The position numbers and the translations under genes are program-made. Source: Spirochaetia bacterium (lineage in GTDB: Bacteria > Spirochaetota > UBA12135). From it: DNA of 7,838 bases. Positions 1 to 5,890 of this stretch are shown piece after piece (position 1 is the stretch's first letter; each line of letters begins with the position of its first letter). Where the stretch lies: contig DNNS01000697.1 in NCBI GenBank assembly GCA_003497555.1, positions 1 through 7,838 on the forward strand, given 5' to 3'. The notes beneath the pieces are model-generated. The model ran no database searches and was not told the DNA's origin. It saw only the letters and a program-made list of their open reading frames with translations.

Positions 1-66
1 GCGTACCCAAGAAAAAAAATCGCACCCTGCTATTTTCCCCTTTATAATGATTTAAAAAGTATTTTG

Positions 67-86
67 CAGAAAATCGCGGTTTTCTG
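67..86. repeat. Short inverted repeat (hairpin or operator-like)
   Basis: CAGAAAA (67-73) and TTTTCTG (80-86) are perfect 7-base inverted arms around a 6-base centre, TCGCGG. There is no clean T-tract after it, so it is a poor intrinsic terminator for any gene upstream of the window. It could be a protein-binding palindrome or chance. The rest of positions 1-120 shows no gene, and no coding sequence can be supported there. Confidence 0.35.
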
Positions 87-157
87 TTTCAATATGGAAG
101 TATTGGTCTTGCAAATTCCCGCTTGTCATTTTTTTGACACGTGAGAATTTATAAAAT

Positions 158-186
158 TTGACAAATCATTAAAAATTTATTATAAT
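158..186 (+). promoter_or_regulatory. Consensus sigma-70 promoter of the Fe-S reductase/IclR operon
   Basis: TTGACA (158-163), a 17-base spacer and TATAAT (181-186) match the housekeeping consensus at every position with ideal spacing. Transcription would start near 193, leaving a leader of about 50 bases before the ATG at 244. The ribosome-binding site GGAGG lies at 234-238, 5 bases from the start codon. A promoter this strong ahead of a specialised enzyme implies that it is normally repressed, which fits the operator-like repeats overlapping it. Confidence 0.85.
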
Positions 187-221
187 TCATTATGGTTAAA
201 TGAGATTCATTAATAATGAAT
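164..221. promoter_or_regulatory. Candidate operator cluster of TCATT/AATGA elements
   Basis: Near-identical octamers AATCATTA (164-171), ATTCATTA (185-192) and ATTCATTA (205-212) recur at 21- and 20-base steps, about two helical turns. The last forms a perfect palindrome with TAATGAAT (214-221) around a single central A (213). A second inverted pair, TCATT (187-191) and AATGA (199-203), has a 7-base centre. The cluster covers the spacer, the -10 and the initial transcribed region, where a repressor would block RNA polymerase. IclR-family operators are commonly AT-rich short palindromes, so the regulator encoded at 1302-2108 is the natural candidate ligand. That assignment is inference. Confidence 0.55.
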
Positions 222-243
222 TTTTATAATATCGGAGGCTAAT

Positions 244-1266
244 ATGATTAATTCCAAAAAAGTTAAATCTTTTGCAAAAAAATGCGGTGCAGATATCGTA
301 GGTATCGGTTCAATGGACAGATTTAACGGCGCCCCTAAAGAAATGGATGCACGCTATATTTTCCCGGATGCAAAAGTTATTATCGGGCTTGGCTTCAGGA
401 TTCCGCGCGGATATCTGCGCGGCATTGAAGAAGGAACTCATTTTTTTCAATATCCGGCCATGGGATATGCGCATATCAACGAAATATATGCTCCCGGTGT
501 GATCAGAGAATTATGCTGTTATCTGGAAGATAACGGATATGAAGGAGCAGCGCTTCGAAATACCGGCGGACGCGGGCCGGTTTCCGATATGACTGGCGCA
601 GGCCCGGCCGAAGAATCGCCTGAACTCGGCCGTAAACTTACCTATTTTGAACCTGTTGAACCCGGCAAACCTGCTGCGGACGTACAGATTCATTTTCGGA
701 TCGCAGCTTATATATGCGGAATGGGTGAAATCGGCTGGAGTAAAATGTTTCTTACGCCCGAGTTCGGACCAAGACAACGTTTTGCATTTGTGCTGACCGA
801 TGCGCCTCTTGAAGCAGATCCGGTTTTTGAAGGAAAAATTTGCGACAGATGCAAGGCATGTGTGTCCCAGTGCCCAGGTCATGCAATCAGCGATAACAAA
901 CCAGTCAGGGTATGCGTTGCCGGCAGGGAACTCGAATGGGGTAAAATCGACGAATGGCAATGCTTTTTTGCATATATGGGCGGTATTAAAGAAATAAATC
1001 CATTTTTGCCGCGCGATGCCTTTAAAAACATCAGGGACGGAGAGGCCTATATGCGGGGGGAAAAAAATCCTTCACCAGAGCAGGTACCGGAGCTTCAGAA
1101 AATCCTCCGTACCTATTACCCGAATGCCTGCGGTTATAACAACGCCATGTGCGGTGGACGCGGATGTACGCGTGCGTGCATGGTACATCTTGAACAGCAG
1201 GAAAAACTATCAAACAAATTTGAAACGCCTTTCCGAAAACGCAGACAATGGCGGCTTGGGATGTAA
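244..1266 (+). CDS. Cytoplasmic [4Fe-4S] protein of the reductive dehalogenase/QueG-like type
   Basis: This 340-residue protein begins at ATG 244, five bases after GGAGG. The central stretch at residues 158-193 (CGMGEIGWS..., TPEFGP-R, TDAPLEADP) resembles the conserved core of corrinoid-dependent reductive dehalogenases and epoxyqueuosine reductase QueG. A ferredoxin motif follows: C200, C203, C206 and C210 then P211. A second cysteine group near the C-terminus (C296, C303, C308, C312) is spaced unlike the usual CxxCxxCxxxCP, so a second cluster is possible but atypical. There is no Tat or Sec signal and no membrane segment, so it should act in the cytoplasm. It is shorter than most dehalogenases and lacks the C-terminal HEAT repeats of longer QueG proteins. 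A redox enzyme, perhaps cobamide-dependent, is likely. The substrate is unknown and dehalogenation is not shown. It is the first gene of a unit with the IclR regulator. Confidence 0.75.
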   Translation: MINSKKVKSFAKKCGADIVGIGSMDRFNGAPKEMDARYIFPDAKVIIGLGFRIPRGYLRGIEEGTHFFQYPAMGYAHINEIYAPGVIRELCCYLEDNGYEGAALRNTGGRGPVSDMTGAGPAEESPELGRKLTYFEPVEPGKPAADVQIHFRIAAYICGMGEIGWSKMFLTPEFGPRQRFAFVLTDAPLEADPVFEGKICDRCKACVSQCPGHAISDNKPVRVCVAGRELEWGKIDEWQCFFAYMGGIKEINPFLPRDAFKNIRDGEAYMRGEKNPSPEQVPELQKILRTYYPNACGYNNAMCGGRGCTRACMVHLEQQEKLSNKFETPFRKRRQWRLGM

Positions 1267-1301
1267 TTTTCCTGAAAATAATATAAAACAGCCGGTAAAC
1301 A

Positions 1302-2108
1302 ATGAGAAAAGAATCAAAAGTTTTTGTACAATCGGTAAACAGAATTTTCGATATCATCGAACTTTTAAGCAAGGAGAAAAACGGGCTGCGCCTTACGGAT
1401 TTGTCAAAAATTCTGGAACTGAAAAGTACCACGATCCACAATCTGCTGGGAACAGTCATTCATCGCGGCTATATAACCCAGGATACCGAAACCATGAGGT
1501 ACCGGCTGGGCTATCGCTGTCTGCTCCTGGCGGAAAAATTTACTGAAAATGATTTACTGCTTTCAGCAGCTTCTGACCATCTGACAGCGCTTAATAAGCA
1601 GACAGACGAACTGGTTTTCCTCGGAATAATTCAGAAACGAGATCTCATCTGCGCACTTAAAATTGAATCGAACCGGCCTCTGGCTGTTAATCCTGATCAG
1701 CAATGGAAAAACCAGTTTCATTCCACAGCTTCCGGAAAAATATTGCTTGCCGGTCTGCCGCCCCGGGAAGCGGAAGCAATAATGGAAAAGCATGGAATAA
1801 TCAGGTTTACAGCAAGAACCATTACCCGGCGAGATTTGCTGTTTGAGGAACTGCAAAAAGTCAGACAGAACTTATATGCCGAGGCGCGGGATGAAAGTGT
1901 TGAGGGAATCAGCTCGCTGGCAGTTCCGATTCCAGGCCCGGCAAAACCAGTTTTGGCTGCGCTTGCCGTTGCTCTGCCCAGTATCCGTTTTACAGATGAA
2001 CGTAAAGAAGAATTACTGCATCTGCTTCATGATACAGCTGAGAAAATTTCCATGCAGTTATGCGCAGCCGGTAAAAACATCAGTTCCGGGAATAGCGTAA
2101 ATCCGTGA
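1302..2108 (+). CDS. IclR-family transcriptional regulator
   Basis: The 268 residues match the IclR family in length and layout. Residues 8-70 form the winged helix-turn-helix (start VQSVNRIFDIIELL, recognition region around STTIHNLLGTVIHRGY, wing ending YRLG). Residues 80-255 are the GAF-like effector domain, with the family signatures HSTASGKILLAGLP (140-153) and EGISSLAVPIP (201-211). Such proteins bind DNA as dimers or tetramers and act as repressors or activators whose binding is altered by a small, often carboxylated or aromatic, ligand. The gene starts 35 bases after the Fe-S protein and in the same direction, so it is probably co-transcribed. The Shine-Dalgarno is weak (only CGG at 1293-1295), suggesting low translation, as suits a regulator. 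It likely controls its own operon through the repeats at 164-221. The ligand cannot be named. Confidence 0.93.
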   Translation: MRKESKVFVQSVNRIFDIIELLSKEKNGLRLTDLSKILELKSTTIHNLLGTVIHRGYITQDTETMRYRLGYRCLLLAEKFTENDLLLSAASDHLTALNKQTDELVFLGIIQKRDLICALKIESNRPLAVNPDQQWKNQFHSTASGKILLAGLPPREAEAIMEKHGIIRFTARTITRRDLLFEELQKVRQNLYAEARDESVEGISSLAVPIPGPAKPVLAALAVALPSIRFTDERKEELLHLLHDTAEKISMQLCAAGKNISSGNSVNP

Positions 2109-2129
2109 AATAATTCAAACTATGACTGC

Positions 2130-2230
2130 GGTAACAGCAGAAGACACATAACAAGGACGTTTTTCCAAATTCAACCGCGATAATATTGAGAGTATGGACT
2201 TTTAAAACCATACCCGCTACTGCTGTTTCC
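2130..2230. repeat. Long-range imperfect inverted repeat with nested hairpin
   Basis: GGTAACAGCAGAAG (2130-2143) is complementary to CTACTGCTGTTTCC (2217-2230) at 12 of 14 positions, including a perfect 8-base core AACAGCAG/CTGCTGTT. Between them GTATGG (2192-2197) and CCATAC (2208-2213) form a perfect 6-base stem with a 10-base loop. As RNA this could fold into a closed element of about 100 bases. Options are an mRNA 3' structure of the iclR transcript, a small RNA, or the remnant of a small mobile element. Nothing seen decides among them. Confidence 0.4.
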
Positions 2231-2302
2231 CGGCCTGACTGCGTTAAAAATTCCCTAAGCCGCAATAAGTGTTTTTAAAATCTTGTAAATGTGATGTTGT
2301 TT

Positions 2303-2331
2303 TTGACTTTATCGGTTTTTTTTATTAAATT
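2303..2331 (+). promoter_or_regulatory. Probable htpG promoter
   Basis: TTGACT (2303-2308) is followed after 17 bases by TAAATT (2326-2331), matching the sigma-70 consensus at 5 of 6 and 4 of 6 positions. It would give a start near 2338 and a leader of about 70 bases. I see neither a CIRCE inverted repeat (TTAGCACTC-N9-GAGTGCTAA) nor a sigma-32-type CTTGAA/CCCCAT pair, so the usual heat-shock controls are not evident at DNA level. Confidence 0.45.
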
Positions 2332-2358
2332 ATTTATGCATTATCTATTTCGAATTGC

Positions 2359-2388
2359 ATAATCCTTCGAGGCTCTGCCTTGGATTAT
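2359..2388 (+). promoter_or_regulatory. 5' UTR hairpin of htpG
   Basis: ATAATCC (2359-2365) pairs perfectly with GGATTAT (2382-2388). Inside, AGGC (2370-2373) pairs with GCCT (2377-2380) around a 3-base loop. Unpaired TTCG on one side and T on the other form an internal loop. The hairpin ends 8 bases before the Shine-Dalgarno AAGGAG (2397-2402). TCCTT at 2363-2367 could instead pair with AAGGA of the Shine-Dalgarno (2397-2401), so two exclusive folds are possible. A temperature-sensing or translational control role is inference. The stem is too AT-rich and lacks a proper T-tract for an intrinsic terminator. Confidence 0.5.
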
Positions 2389-2396
2389 TTCATTTT

Positions 2397-2402
2397 AAGG
2401 AG
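2397..2402 (+). promoter_or_regulatory. Ribosome-binding site fixing the htpG start at 2409
   Basis: AAGGAG lies 6 bases before ATG 2409. An in-frame TTG at 2355 would add 18 residues, but it has no Shine-Dalgarno, lies inside the leader hairpin, and encodes residues foreign to HtpG. Confidence 0.85.
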
Positions 2403-2408
2403 TCAAAT

Positions 2409-4259
2409 ATGAGTGAACACCAGGAAAAAGGATCAATTTCCGTACAAACTGAAAATATATTGCCTATTATTAAGAAATGGCTCTATTCCGAGCATGATAT
2501 TTTTTTGCGGGAATTGGTTTCCAATGCAGTTGATGCTATTACAAAACTTGCCCGTTTGTCTGATGTGGGTGAATACAAGGGCGAGGTGCCTGAAGCAAAA
2601 GTGTCTATTTCCATAAATAAACCCAAGAAAACCATTACTATTTCTGATAACGGCATCGGCATGACCCGGGAAGAAATAAAAAAATATATTACCCAGATTG
2701 CTTTTTCCAGCGCTGAAGAATTTATTAAAAAATATAAATCCGGTGATGAAAAAAGCCAGATTATCGGTCATTTCGGTCTTGGCTTTTATTCGGCTTATAT
2801 GGTAGCGGAAAAAGTCGAAATAATTACCAGGTCATATCTTGAAAATGAACAGGCTGTAATCTGGGAATGTGAAGGTAATGTAGATTATGTTATAAAAGAC
2901 GGCAAGCGGGAACAGACAGGCACTGATATTATACTTCATATCAGCAAGGAATCTGAAGAATACCTTGATGATTTCCGCATTAAACAGCTGGTGAAAAAGT
3001 ACTGTAATTTTTTACCGGTGGTTATTGAAGTGAATAATACCCAGGCCAATGAAAAAGAGGCTCTCTGGGTAAAGCAGCCTTCGGTTCTTAAAGATGAAGA
3101 TTATCTGGCTTTTTATGAAAAATTATTTCCTTTCCAGGATAAGCCGCTTTTCTGGATCCACCTTAATGTTGATTTTCCCTTTCATCTGCAGGGTATTCTT
3201 TATTTCCCCAAAATCCGCAGTGATGCCGAACTGCGCAAAGGTGAAATCAAACTGTTTTGCCGGCAGGTTTTTGTATCCGACAATATCAGCGATATTATTC
3301 CTCCTTTCTTGACTTTACTTCAGGGGGTAATTGACAGTACCGATATTCCGCTTAATATTTCCCGCAGTTATCTGCAGGGCGATCCAAGAGTAAAAAAAAT
3401 CTCCGAGCATATTACCCGTAAAATCGCCGATAAACTTACTTCCATGTTCAAAAATGAAAAAGATACATATCAGAAATACTGGGACGATATACATCCCTTT
3501 ATTAAATTCGGCTGTATGCACGATCATGATTTTTATGAAAAAATGAAGGAAGCGATAATTTTCCGTACCACCGGCGGAGAATATCTTACGCTTGATATCT
3601 ACAAAGAAAAATATAAAAGCCGTATCAAGGACAAGGTTATGTACACCTCTGATGCCCGCGCTCAGGCTGCGTATGTTGATCTCCTGAAATCCCAGCAAAT
3701 AGACGTTCTGCTGCTTGATTCACTGATCGACACGCATTTTATTCAGTTTCTGGAGATGAACAACAAGGGAACTGCTTTTCAGCGCATCGATGCCGATATT
3801 GACGAATTCCTGGTAAACAAAGACGATAAAGCCAAAATAATTGATCCTGCTTCTAATAAAACCAAAGACGATACCGTTAAAGCCTGTTTTGAGGAGTTCT
3901 TGAAAACCGGGGAATTAAAAGACAAACTTACGGTCAGGCTGGAAAATCTGAAATCATCGACTGTTTCCGGGATGATATTGCTTTCCGAACAAACGCGCCG
4001 TATGCAGGAAATGACCAGTCTCATGCAGGGAAAGGTGAGTGACAAGAAAATAGATGATCATACCCTGGTTGTAAATACCGCCCATTCCTTAATCGGTAAA
4101 ATCATTGATCTCTCGGGAAAGGGTGAAAAAGAAAAAGCCGGGAGGATTGTCAGGCAGATTTATGATCTGGCCATGATTCAGCAGCGGCAGTTTTCCGGCG
4201 AGGAGCTTACGGCCTTTATCAGCCGCAGCAATGAATTAATGAATGAGATTCCTGTTTAA
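2409..4259 (+). CDS. htpG: Molecular chaperone HtpG (bacterial Hsp90)
   Basis: From ATG 2409 the protein has 616 residues, normal for HtpG. The N-terminal GHKL ATPase domain shows RELVSNAVDA (E35 and N39 for catalysis and Mg-ATP), DNGIGM with D80 contacting adenine, and the lid motif GHFGLGFYSAYMVA (120-133). The middle domain carries NISRSYLQ (316-323), whose R319 corresponds to the conserved arginine that contacts the ATP phosphate. The remainder, from about residue 490, is the C-terminal dimerisation domain. There is no charged linker or MEEVD tail, as expected for bacteria. It acts as an ATP-driven cytosolic dimer that helps client proteins fold, often with DnaK. The sequence style resembles Bacteroidetes-type HtpG more than the E. 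coli type. Its stop overlaps that of the convergent peptidase gene. Regulation may involve the leader hairpin. Confidence 0.97.
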   Translation: MSEHQEKGSISVQTENILPIIKKWLYSEHDIFLRELVSNAVDAITKLARLSDVGEYKGEVPEAKVSISINKPKKTITISDNGIGMTREEIKKYITQIAFSSAEEFIKKYKSGDEKSQIIGHFGLGFYSAYMVAEKVEIITRSYLENEQAVIWECEGNVDYVIKDGKREQTGTDIILHISKESEEYLDDFRIKQLVKKYCNFLPVVIEVNNTQANEKEALWVKQPSVLKDEDYLAFYEKLFPFQDKPLFWIHLNVDFPFHLQGILYFPKIRSDAELRKGEIKLFCRQVFVSDNISDIIPPFLTLLQGVIDSTDIPLNISRSYLQGDPRVKKISEHITRKIADKLTSMFKNEKDTYQKYWDDIHPFIKFGCMHDHDFYEKMKEAIIFRTTGGEYLTLDIYKEKYKSRIKDKVMYTSDARAQAAYVDLLKSQQIDVLLLDSLIDTHFIQFLEMNNKGTAFQRIDADIDEFLVNKDDKAKIIDPASNKTKDDTVKACFEEFLKTGELKDKLTVRLENLKSSTVSGMILLSEQTRRMQEMTSLMQGKVSDKKIDDHTLVVNTAHSLIGKIIDLSGKGEKEKAGRIVRQIYDLAMIQQRQFSGEELTAFISRSNELMNEIPV

Positions 4260-5371
4260 AATTTTATAAAATTAAGCGGATTTACAAACTTTCCAAACTG
4301 CCTGATTTCAAAATGAAGATGAGGCCCTGTAGAAAGTCCGGTGCTTCCCAATGTACCGATAACATCGCCTTTTTTTAATTTGACGTTTTCCTGTATACTG
4401 ATATCCTTCAGATGCGCATAATACGAAGAAAAACCGCTGCTGTGTTTTATTCCTATATAATTACCATAACCGGTTAAATTCCGTTGAATTAAAAAAACCT
4501 GCCCATCCTGAATACTCTTGATTTTGTCTCCTTCCCTGCCGGCAATATCCAGGCCGCTGTGAAACAACCGGCGTTTTAAAATAGGGTGAAGGCGCAGACC
4601 ATAGCGTGAACTGATTGTGCCTTCTGCCGGTTTTTCGAAATAAACGCCGAAAGCCGTCATGCGCTCCTGCAGCGGAAGTTTGGCATCGGGCAGAAAAACG
4701 GTTTCATTTATACGTAAAAATTTTAATGAGTTATTCGCTGTGCGAATGTCTTCTTCTCTTATATTATATCTGCGGGCTAATGAAGAATAAGAATCTCCCT
4801 TGCGGATTTGATAATATACTCCGTTTGCTTGCGGTATCCTGATTTTTTGTCCGGGATGGATATTCTGTGCCGCTATTATCCTGTTAGCGCTTAAAATGGT
4901 ATCGATACTGATGCCGGTATTTCTTGCTATGTGCCAGATGGTATCTCCTTTATTGACTGTGTACAGCTCAAATTGCCATGGATTTATTTTTGAGGCTGCC
5001 AGCGGATTTTTGCTGGTTAATTGACGGGCTTCGTTTTCGGCGGTTCCCAGGTCGGCAATATCACTGATGGCGATTTTTATATTGCCGTTATCGCTGCTTT
5101 CGAATGCTGTTGTTTCTGACAATTCTTCCGGAGAATGCGGATTGATTTCTTCTTGCTGTTTTCCATTAACCGGCGTGGAAAAACCGATATTAACATATAG
5201 AATGGCGGATGCGGATAATAAAAAAACCGGCAATGATAATATCAGCAATGATTTGGGAATTCGGGGTTTTGGCAGGGAAAGTATTTTTACAGTAATTTTT
5301 TGAGGTTTTTTGCAGTTTTTTGCAGCGGGATTTGTAAAAGCGGAATGAAAATAAAAATTTTTGCCTGTCAT
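4256..5371 (-). CDS. Membrane-anchored LysM-LysM-M23 family metallopeptidase
   Basis: Starting at ATG 5371 (minus strand) the protein has 371 residues. A Lys/Arg-rich N-terminus (residues 18-40) precedes one hydrophobic segment at about 41-63, indicating a type II anchor with the rest outside the cytoplasm. Two LysM peptidoglycan-binding modules follow, about 136-180 (YTVNKGDTIWHIA ... PGQKIRIP) and 186-228 (YQIRKGDSYSSLA ... VFLP). Residues 245-366 form an M23 LytM/lysostaphin-type domain. The zinc ligands H271, D275 and H353 and the catalytic histidines H320 (YYAHL) and H351 (GPHLHFEI) are all present, so unlike degenerate EnvC/NlpD proteins it should be an active endopeptidase cutting peptidoglycan cross-bridges. 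A role in wall growth or daughter-cell separation is inferred. It is divergent from rpsL and convergent with htpG. The substrate bond is not determinable. Confidence 0.93.
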   Translation of the reverse strand: MTGKNFYFHSAFTNPAAKNCKKPQKITVKILSLPKPRIPKSLLILSLPVFLLSASAILYVNIGFSTPVNGKQQEEINPHSPEELSETTAFESSDNGNIKIAISDIADLGTAENEARQLTSKNPLAASKINPWQFELYTVNKGDTIWHIARNTGISIDTILSANRIIAAQNIHPGQKIRIPQANGVYYQIRKGDSYSSLARRYNIREEDIRTANNSLKFLRINETVFLPDAKLPLQERMTAFGVYFEKPAEGTISSRYGLRLHPILKRRLFHSGLDIAGREGDKIKSIQDGQVFLIQRNLTGYGNYIGIKHSSGFSSYYAHLKDISIQENVKLKKGDVIGTLGSTGLSTGPHLHFEIRQFGKFVNPLNFIKF

Positions 5372-5377
5372 ATATAT

Positions 5378-5383
5378 CTCCGG
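5378..5383 (-). promoter_or_regulatory. Ribosome-binding site fixing the M23 peptidase start at 5371
   Basis: On the minus strand CCGGAG ends 6 bases before ATG 5371. An upstream in-frame TTG at 5428 would add 19 residues, but it has no Shine-Dalgarno and overlaps the -35 element of the divergent rpsL promoter, so 5371 is preferred. Confidence 0.8.
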
Positions 5384-5421
5384 ATTAACATGTTTTATTT
5401 TCGGTTTTTTTAAAAAAGCTC

Positions 5422-5450
5422 TTGACAATTTATTATTATCATAATAATAT
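5422..5450 (+). promoter_or_regulatory. str operon (rpsL-rpsG-fusA) promoter
   Basis: TTGACA (5422-5427), a 17-base spacer and TAATAT (5445-5450) give a near-consensus sigma-70 promoter. The start would be near 5457, with a leader of about 43 bases before rpsL. That leader contains a 5-base hairpin TCAGT-TAAT-ACTGA (5463-5476) just ahead of the Shine-Dalgarno. The strength suits a highly expressed ribosomal protein operon. Confidence 0.85.
5431..5449. repeat. 19-base palindrome inside the rpsL promoter
   Basis: TATTATTAT (5431-5439) and ATAATAATA (5441-5449) are perfect inverted arms around C5440. They occupy most of the spacer and five of six bases of the -10. On the minus strand the same palindrome offers TATTAT (5446-5441) with a weak TTAACT (5470-5465) 18 bases upstream, so it may provide the -10 of a back-to-back promoter for the M23 gene. 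It could also be an operator, or simply AT-rich promoter sequence. Confidence 0.5.
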
Positions 5451-5481
5451 ACACCTCTGTATTCAGTTAATACTGAGTTTT

Positions 5482-5487
5482 AAGGAG
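5482..5487 (+). promoter_or_regulatory. rpsL ribosome-binding site with a long spacer
   Basis: AAGGAG is 12 bases before ATG 5500, longer than the 5-6 bases seen for the Fe-S gene and htpG. The start codon is nevertheless secure, since MPTIHQLIR matches the S12 N-terminus and no nearer alternative exists. Confidence 0.75.
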
Positions 5488-5499
5488 TAATAAGCATTT

Positions 5500-5874
5500 A
5501 TGCCTACAATTCATCAGCTGATTCGCACCAAGCGGCAAAGCACAGATAAAAAAACCAAGGCGCCGGCGCTGCAGGCTTGTCCGCAAAAACGGGGAGTATG
5601 TACCAGGGTAATGACTTTTACTCCAAAAAAACCAAATTCCGCCTTGCGCAAGGTTGCCAGGGTAAAACTCACCAACAAAATTGAGGTGACTGCCTATATC
5701 CCGGGTGTCGGGCATAATCTCCAAGAGCATTCAATTGTATTAATACGCGGAGGCAGGGTAAAAGATCTTCCTGGTGTCCGTTATCATATTATTCGCGGTG
5801 CGCTTGATACCGCCGGTGTAAATGATCGTAAAAAAGCCCGTTCCAAATATGGAACCAAACGGGCAAAAAACTAA
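5500..5874 (+). CDS. rpsL: 30S ribosomal protein S12
   Basis: The 124-residue protein matches S12 over its full length: [55 protein letters not shown], and the basic tail [12 protein letters not shown]12 sits at the decoding centre of the small subunit and influences accuracy and streptomycin response. K43 and K88, where resistance substitutions usually occur, are wild type, predicting no S12-based streptomycin resistance. D89, the residue methylthiolated by RimO in many bacteria, is kept. It is the first gene of the str operon and is read from the promoter at 5422-5450. It ends with TAA 5872-5874, which overlaps the rpsG ribosome-binding site. Confidence 0.99.
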   Translation: MPTIHQLIRTKRQSTDKKTKAPALQACPQKRGVCTRVMTFTPKKPNSALRKVARVKLTNKIEVTAYIPGVGHNLQEHSIVLIRGGRVKDLPGVRYHIIRGALDTAGVNDRKKARSKYGTKRAKN

Positions 5875-5878
5875 GGAG
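5873..5878 (+). promoter_or_regulatory. rpsG ribosome-binding site overlapping the rpsL stop
   Basis: AAGGAG shares two bases with the rpsL stop TAA and stands 12 bases before ATG 5891, the same unusual spacing as for rpsL. The geometry favours translational coupling, because ribosomes ending on rpsL cover the rpsG initiation site. Confidence 0.75.
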
Positions 5879-5890
5879 AAATAAAAAAAT

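Larger units (their letters stand above)
2109..2408. other. 300-base intergenic region without a supported gene
   Basis: No coding sequence is supported here. It contains the long-range inverted repeat 2130-2143/2217-2230 with a nested hairpin, an AT-only inverted repeat TTAAAAA (2244-2250)/TTTTTAA (2272-2278), a probable htpG promoter (2303-2331), and a leader hairpin (2359-2388) before the htpG ribosome-binding site. The octamer TGACTGCG occurs twice as a direct repeat (2123-2130 and 2236-2243). No convincing GC-rich terminator with a T-tract is visible for the iclR transcript. Confidence 0.7.

Noticed and set aside
43..48. TATAAT that might be a second promoter -10
   Set aside because: No -35-like hexamer at 16-18 bases upstream, and no gene start fits better than with the promoter at 158-186.
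511..960. Long open frame on the minus strand inside the Fe-S gene
   Set aside because: It opposes a gene with clear motifs and a ribosome-binding site, and the translation has no recognisable domain. The same applies to the other antisense and out-of-frame open frames in the window.
2080..2265. 61-residue minus-strand frame over the iclR end and the following gap
   Set aside because: No ribosome-binding site or recognisable domain. It runs through the inverted repeats, which explain its openness better than coding does.
2336..2362. Eight-codon upstream reading frame (ATG ... TAA) in the htpG leader
   Set aside because: No Shine-Dalgarno, and it would begin at about the predicted transcription start.
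2355..2408. Extended htpG start at TTG 2355
   Set aside because: No ribosome-binding site, the residues lie in the leader hairpin, and ATG 2409 with AAGGAG gives the proper HtpG N-terminus.
5369..5428. Extended start of the M23 peptidase at TTG 5428
   Set aside because: No ribosome-binding site, and it overlaps the rpsL -35. ATG 5371 has GGAG at 6 bases.
5500..5874. Streptomycin-resistant S12 allele
   Set aside because: K43 and K88 are both wild type.
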